Source: Sinomonas gamaensis
GTDB lineage: Bacteria > Actinomycetota > Actinomycetes > Actinomycetales > Micrococcaceae
Direction of reading: 5' to 3'
NCBI RefSeq assembly: GCF_005876955.1
Contig: NZ_SSCL01000012.1
Location: 78,105 to 142,104 of the forward strand
Length of the DNA: 64,000 nucleotides
In this document: positions 63,264 through 64,000 of the stretch, piece after piece
Layout: the number at the start of each line of letters is the position of its first letter
Position numbering within the stretch: the first letter of the stretch is position 1
Made by a program: the position numbers and the translations under genes
The notes under the pieces: model-generated
The model's input: the letters and a program-made list of their open reading frames with translations, nothing else
What the model was told of the DNA's origin: nothing
Database searches by the model: none

Positions 63264-63773
63264 TCAGGCAAGGGTCTCGACGGCGTCCGCCGACCCGCCG
63301 AAGAACGCCGCATACCGTCCCAAGATGATCGGCCATTCCGAGTACTTTTCGTACTGCGCCTGCCCTTCGCTGCCGCTTGCCCAGCCATTGTGAGTGAACG
63401 TCACGACGGTGGACTCCTCCCCCTCGGGCGCAAATTCCACCCGGACGCGGGTGGGCGTGTCTGCCCGCCATGCGAGCGTCCATGAGAATTCAATGAACGA
63501 CGGCGCATCTTCCGCGACGACTTGTCCCCAGACTTGGATTTCCCCAGACTCTGATTCCTCGCCGATCACTCCGTCTTCGACGTAGACGTGGGTTCCGTCC
63601 CCGAAGCCGGTGTAGTTGGGGACGGGCCACCATAAGTGAATGTCGCCGACGAAGGCGCTATAAGCGCTCTTCTGCGGGGCAGGCACCCGCAGTCTGTATC
63701 GCCGAGACGGCGGCGGCTCAACGGCCTCCTGGGAAGCAGCCGGGCGGGAAGCGTGCGAGAACAGAGGATCCAC
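63264..63773 (-). CDS. SRPBCC (AHSA1-like) family protein
   Basis: About 170 residues. The segment HLWWPVPNYTGFGDGTHVYVEDGVIGEE and then VWGQVVAEDAPSFIEFSWTL and VRVEFAPEGEESTVVTFTHNGW matches the AHSA1/SRPBCC pattern of strands around a central helix, a hydrophobic-ligand fold. GTG 63773 is chosen with AGGA/GGAG upstream; the open frame reaches 63830 but would then run through a tandem repeat. It lies 28 bases from the DUF2461 gene in the same direction. Ligand unknown. Confidence 0.78.
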   Translation of the reverse strand: MDPLFSHASRPAASQEAVEPPPSRRYRLRVPAPQKSAYSAFVGDIHLWWPVPNYTGFGDGTHVYVEDGVIGEESESGEIQVWGQVVAEDAPSFIEFSWTLAWRADTPTRVRVEFAPEGEESTVVTFTHNGWASGSEGQAQYEKYSEWPIILGRYAAFFGGSADAVETLA

Positions 63774-63800
63774 GCCGGCGATCCTACTCCCCTCCCCTAC

Positions 63801-63860
63801 CGTCTCGGGTACGCCAACTGACGCCCACATCGTTTCGGGTACGCCAACTCACGCCCGCCG
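63801..63860. repeat. Two tandem 30-base direct repeats
   Basis: Copies at 63801-63830 and 63831-63860 share the core TCGGGTACGCCAACT and ACGCCC, with single changes at the other positions. They lie between the SRPBCC gene and the rRNA operon terminator. They may be a dispersed intergenic repeat of this lineage. Confidence 0.75.
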
Positions 63861-63887
63861 GCGCGGTTTGGTTGGTGTGTTAAATGG

Positions 63888-63919
63888 GGGTGGGCCCCAC
63901 TGCGTTGTGGGGCCCACCC
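63888..63919 (-). terminator. rRNA operon terminator
   Basis: GGGTGGGCCCCAC and GTGGGGCCCACCC form a perfect 13-bp stem with a six-base loop, located just past the 3' end of the 5S rRNA in its direction; on the minus strand CCATTTAACAC follows. Confidence 0.85.
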
Positions 63920-63928
63920 GTGTGGTGT

Positions 63929-64000
63929 GTTCCGGCGGTGTCCTACTCTCCCACACCCTGGCGGGTGCAGTACCATCGGCGCTGTGGGGCTTAGCTTCCG
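63929..64000 (-). rRNA. rrf: 5S rRNA, 3' part (cut by window edge)
   Basis: On the minus strand the sequence contains GGAAGCTAAGCCCCACAGCG, then GATGGTACTGCACCCGCCAG and GGGTGTGGGAGAGTAGGACA, the conserved second half of actinobacterial 5S rRNA, ending near 63929. The 5' part lies beyond the window. It marks the end of a leftward rRNA operon. Confidence 0.93.

Noticed and set aside
1..64000. CRISPR arrays, intact insertion sequences or transposases
   Set aside because: No regular repeat-spacer pattern and no transposase motifs with inverted ends were seen anywhere in the window.

Overview
The window is about 64 kb of very GC-rich DNA, with G or C in most third codon positions, many GTG/TTG starts and strong AGGAGG ribosome sites. 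Gene families such as DUF4032, HdeD, OtsAB, a UgpC/MsmK-type ATPase and PucR, together with the 5S rRNA sequence, point to an actinobacterium of the Micrococcaceae (Arthrobacter/Sinomonas type). This placement is inferred from sequence character, not from a database search.

Layout. (1) 1-2.6 kb: a low-density, eroded stretch with a truncated SRPBCC-like gene, a short PD-(D/E)XK-like ORF and a flavin/PPOX protein. (2) 2.6-5.4 kb: DUF2254 membrane protein and a K+/H+ antiporter. (3) 5.5-16.3 kb: a catabolic cluster with an HD phosphohydrolase, an IclR regulator, a P450, a two-subunit PEP-synthase-like phosphotransferase, an SDR, a [2Fe-2S] ferredoxin, a ferredoxin reductase, a second HD phosphohydrolase and an aldehyde dehydrogenase. 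The gene set matches the Corynebacterium glutamicum CreHI/CreJEF/CreD pathway, in which 4-cresol is phosphorylated before P450 oxidation of its methyl group. (4) 16.4-23.9 kb: a TetR-controlled set with an APH-fold kinase, a class III aminotransferase-fold enzyme and an SDR, followed by a YtcJ-type amidohydrolase and an MFS transporter. The kinase plus PLP enzyme resembles kinase/phospho-lyase pairs that degrade amino alcohols. (5) 24-26.3 kb: an EEP-family phosphodiesterase-like protein and an Nramp transporter. (6) 26.6-35.6 kb: an alpha-glucoside uptake and hydrolysis operon (ROK regulator, two permeases, binding protein, GH15, GH31, aldo-keto reductase) without its own ATPase. (7) 35.6-41.5 kb: a decayed ROK-kinase fragment, then a leftward operon of asparaginase, RpiR regulator and GluABCD-type amino acid transporter. 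(8) 41.7-50.7 kb: a secreted DUF6454 protein, HdeD-like protein, lipid kinase, PucR regulator, three small stress-type membrane proteins and several hypotheticals. (9) 50.7-54.5 kb: an MHS transporter and an M24-family hydrolase, divergent from a LysR gene. (10) 54.6-56.3 kb: a frameshifted integrase/excisionase remnant beside tRNA-Thr(UGU). (11) 56.4-64 kb: core-type genes (DsbA-like protein, otsA, otsB, ugpC-type ATPase, DUF4032, DUF2461, SRPBCC) and the 3' part of a 5S rRNA that ends a leftward rRNA operon.

Most interesting: the phosphorylate-first aromatic cluster, with two HD phosphohydrolases and two matching 15-bp palindromes suited to its IclR regulator; the kinase/phospho-lyase-like operon; and an ABC sugar operon that may depend on the shared ATPase encoded 30 kb away.
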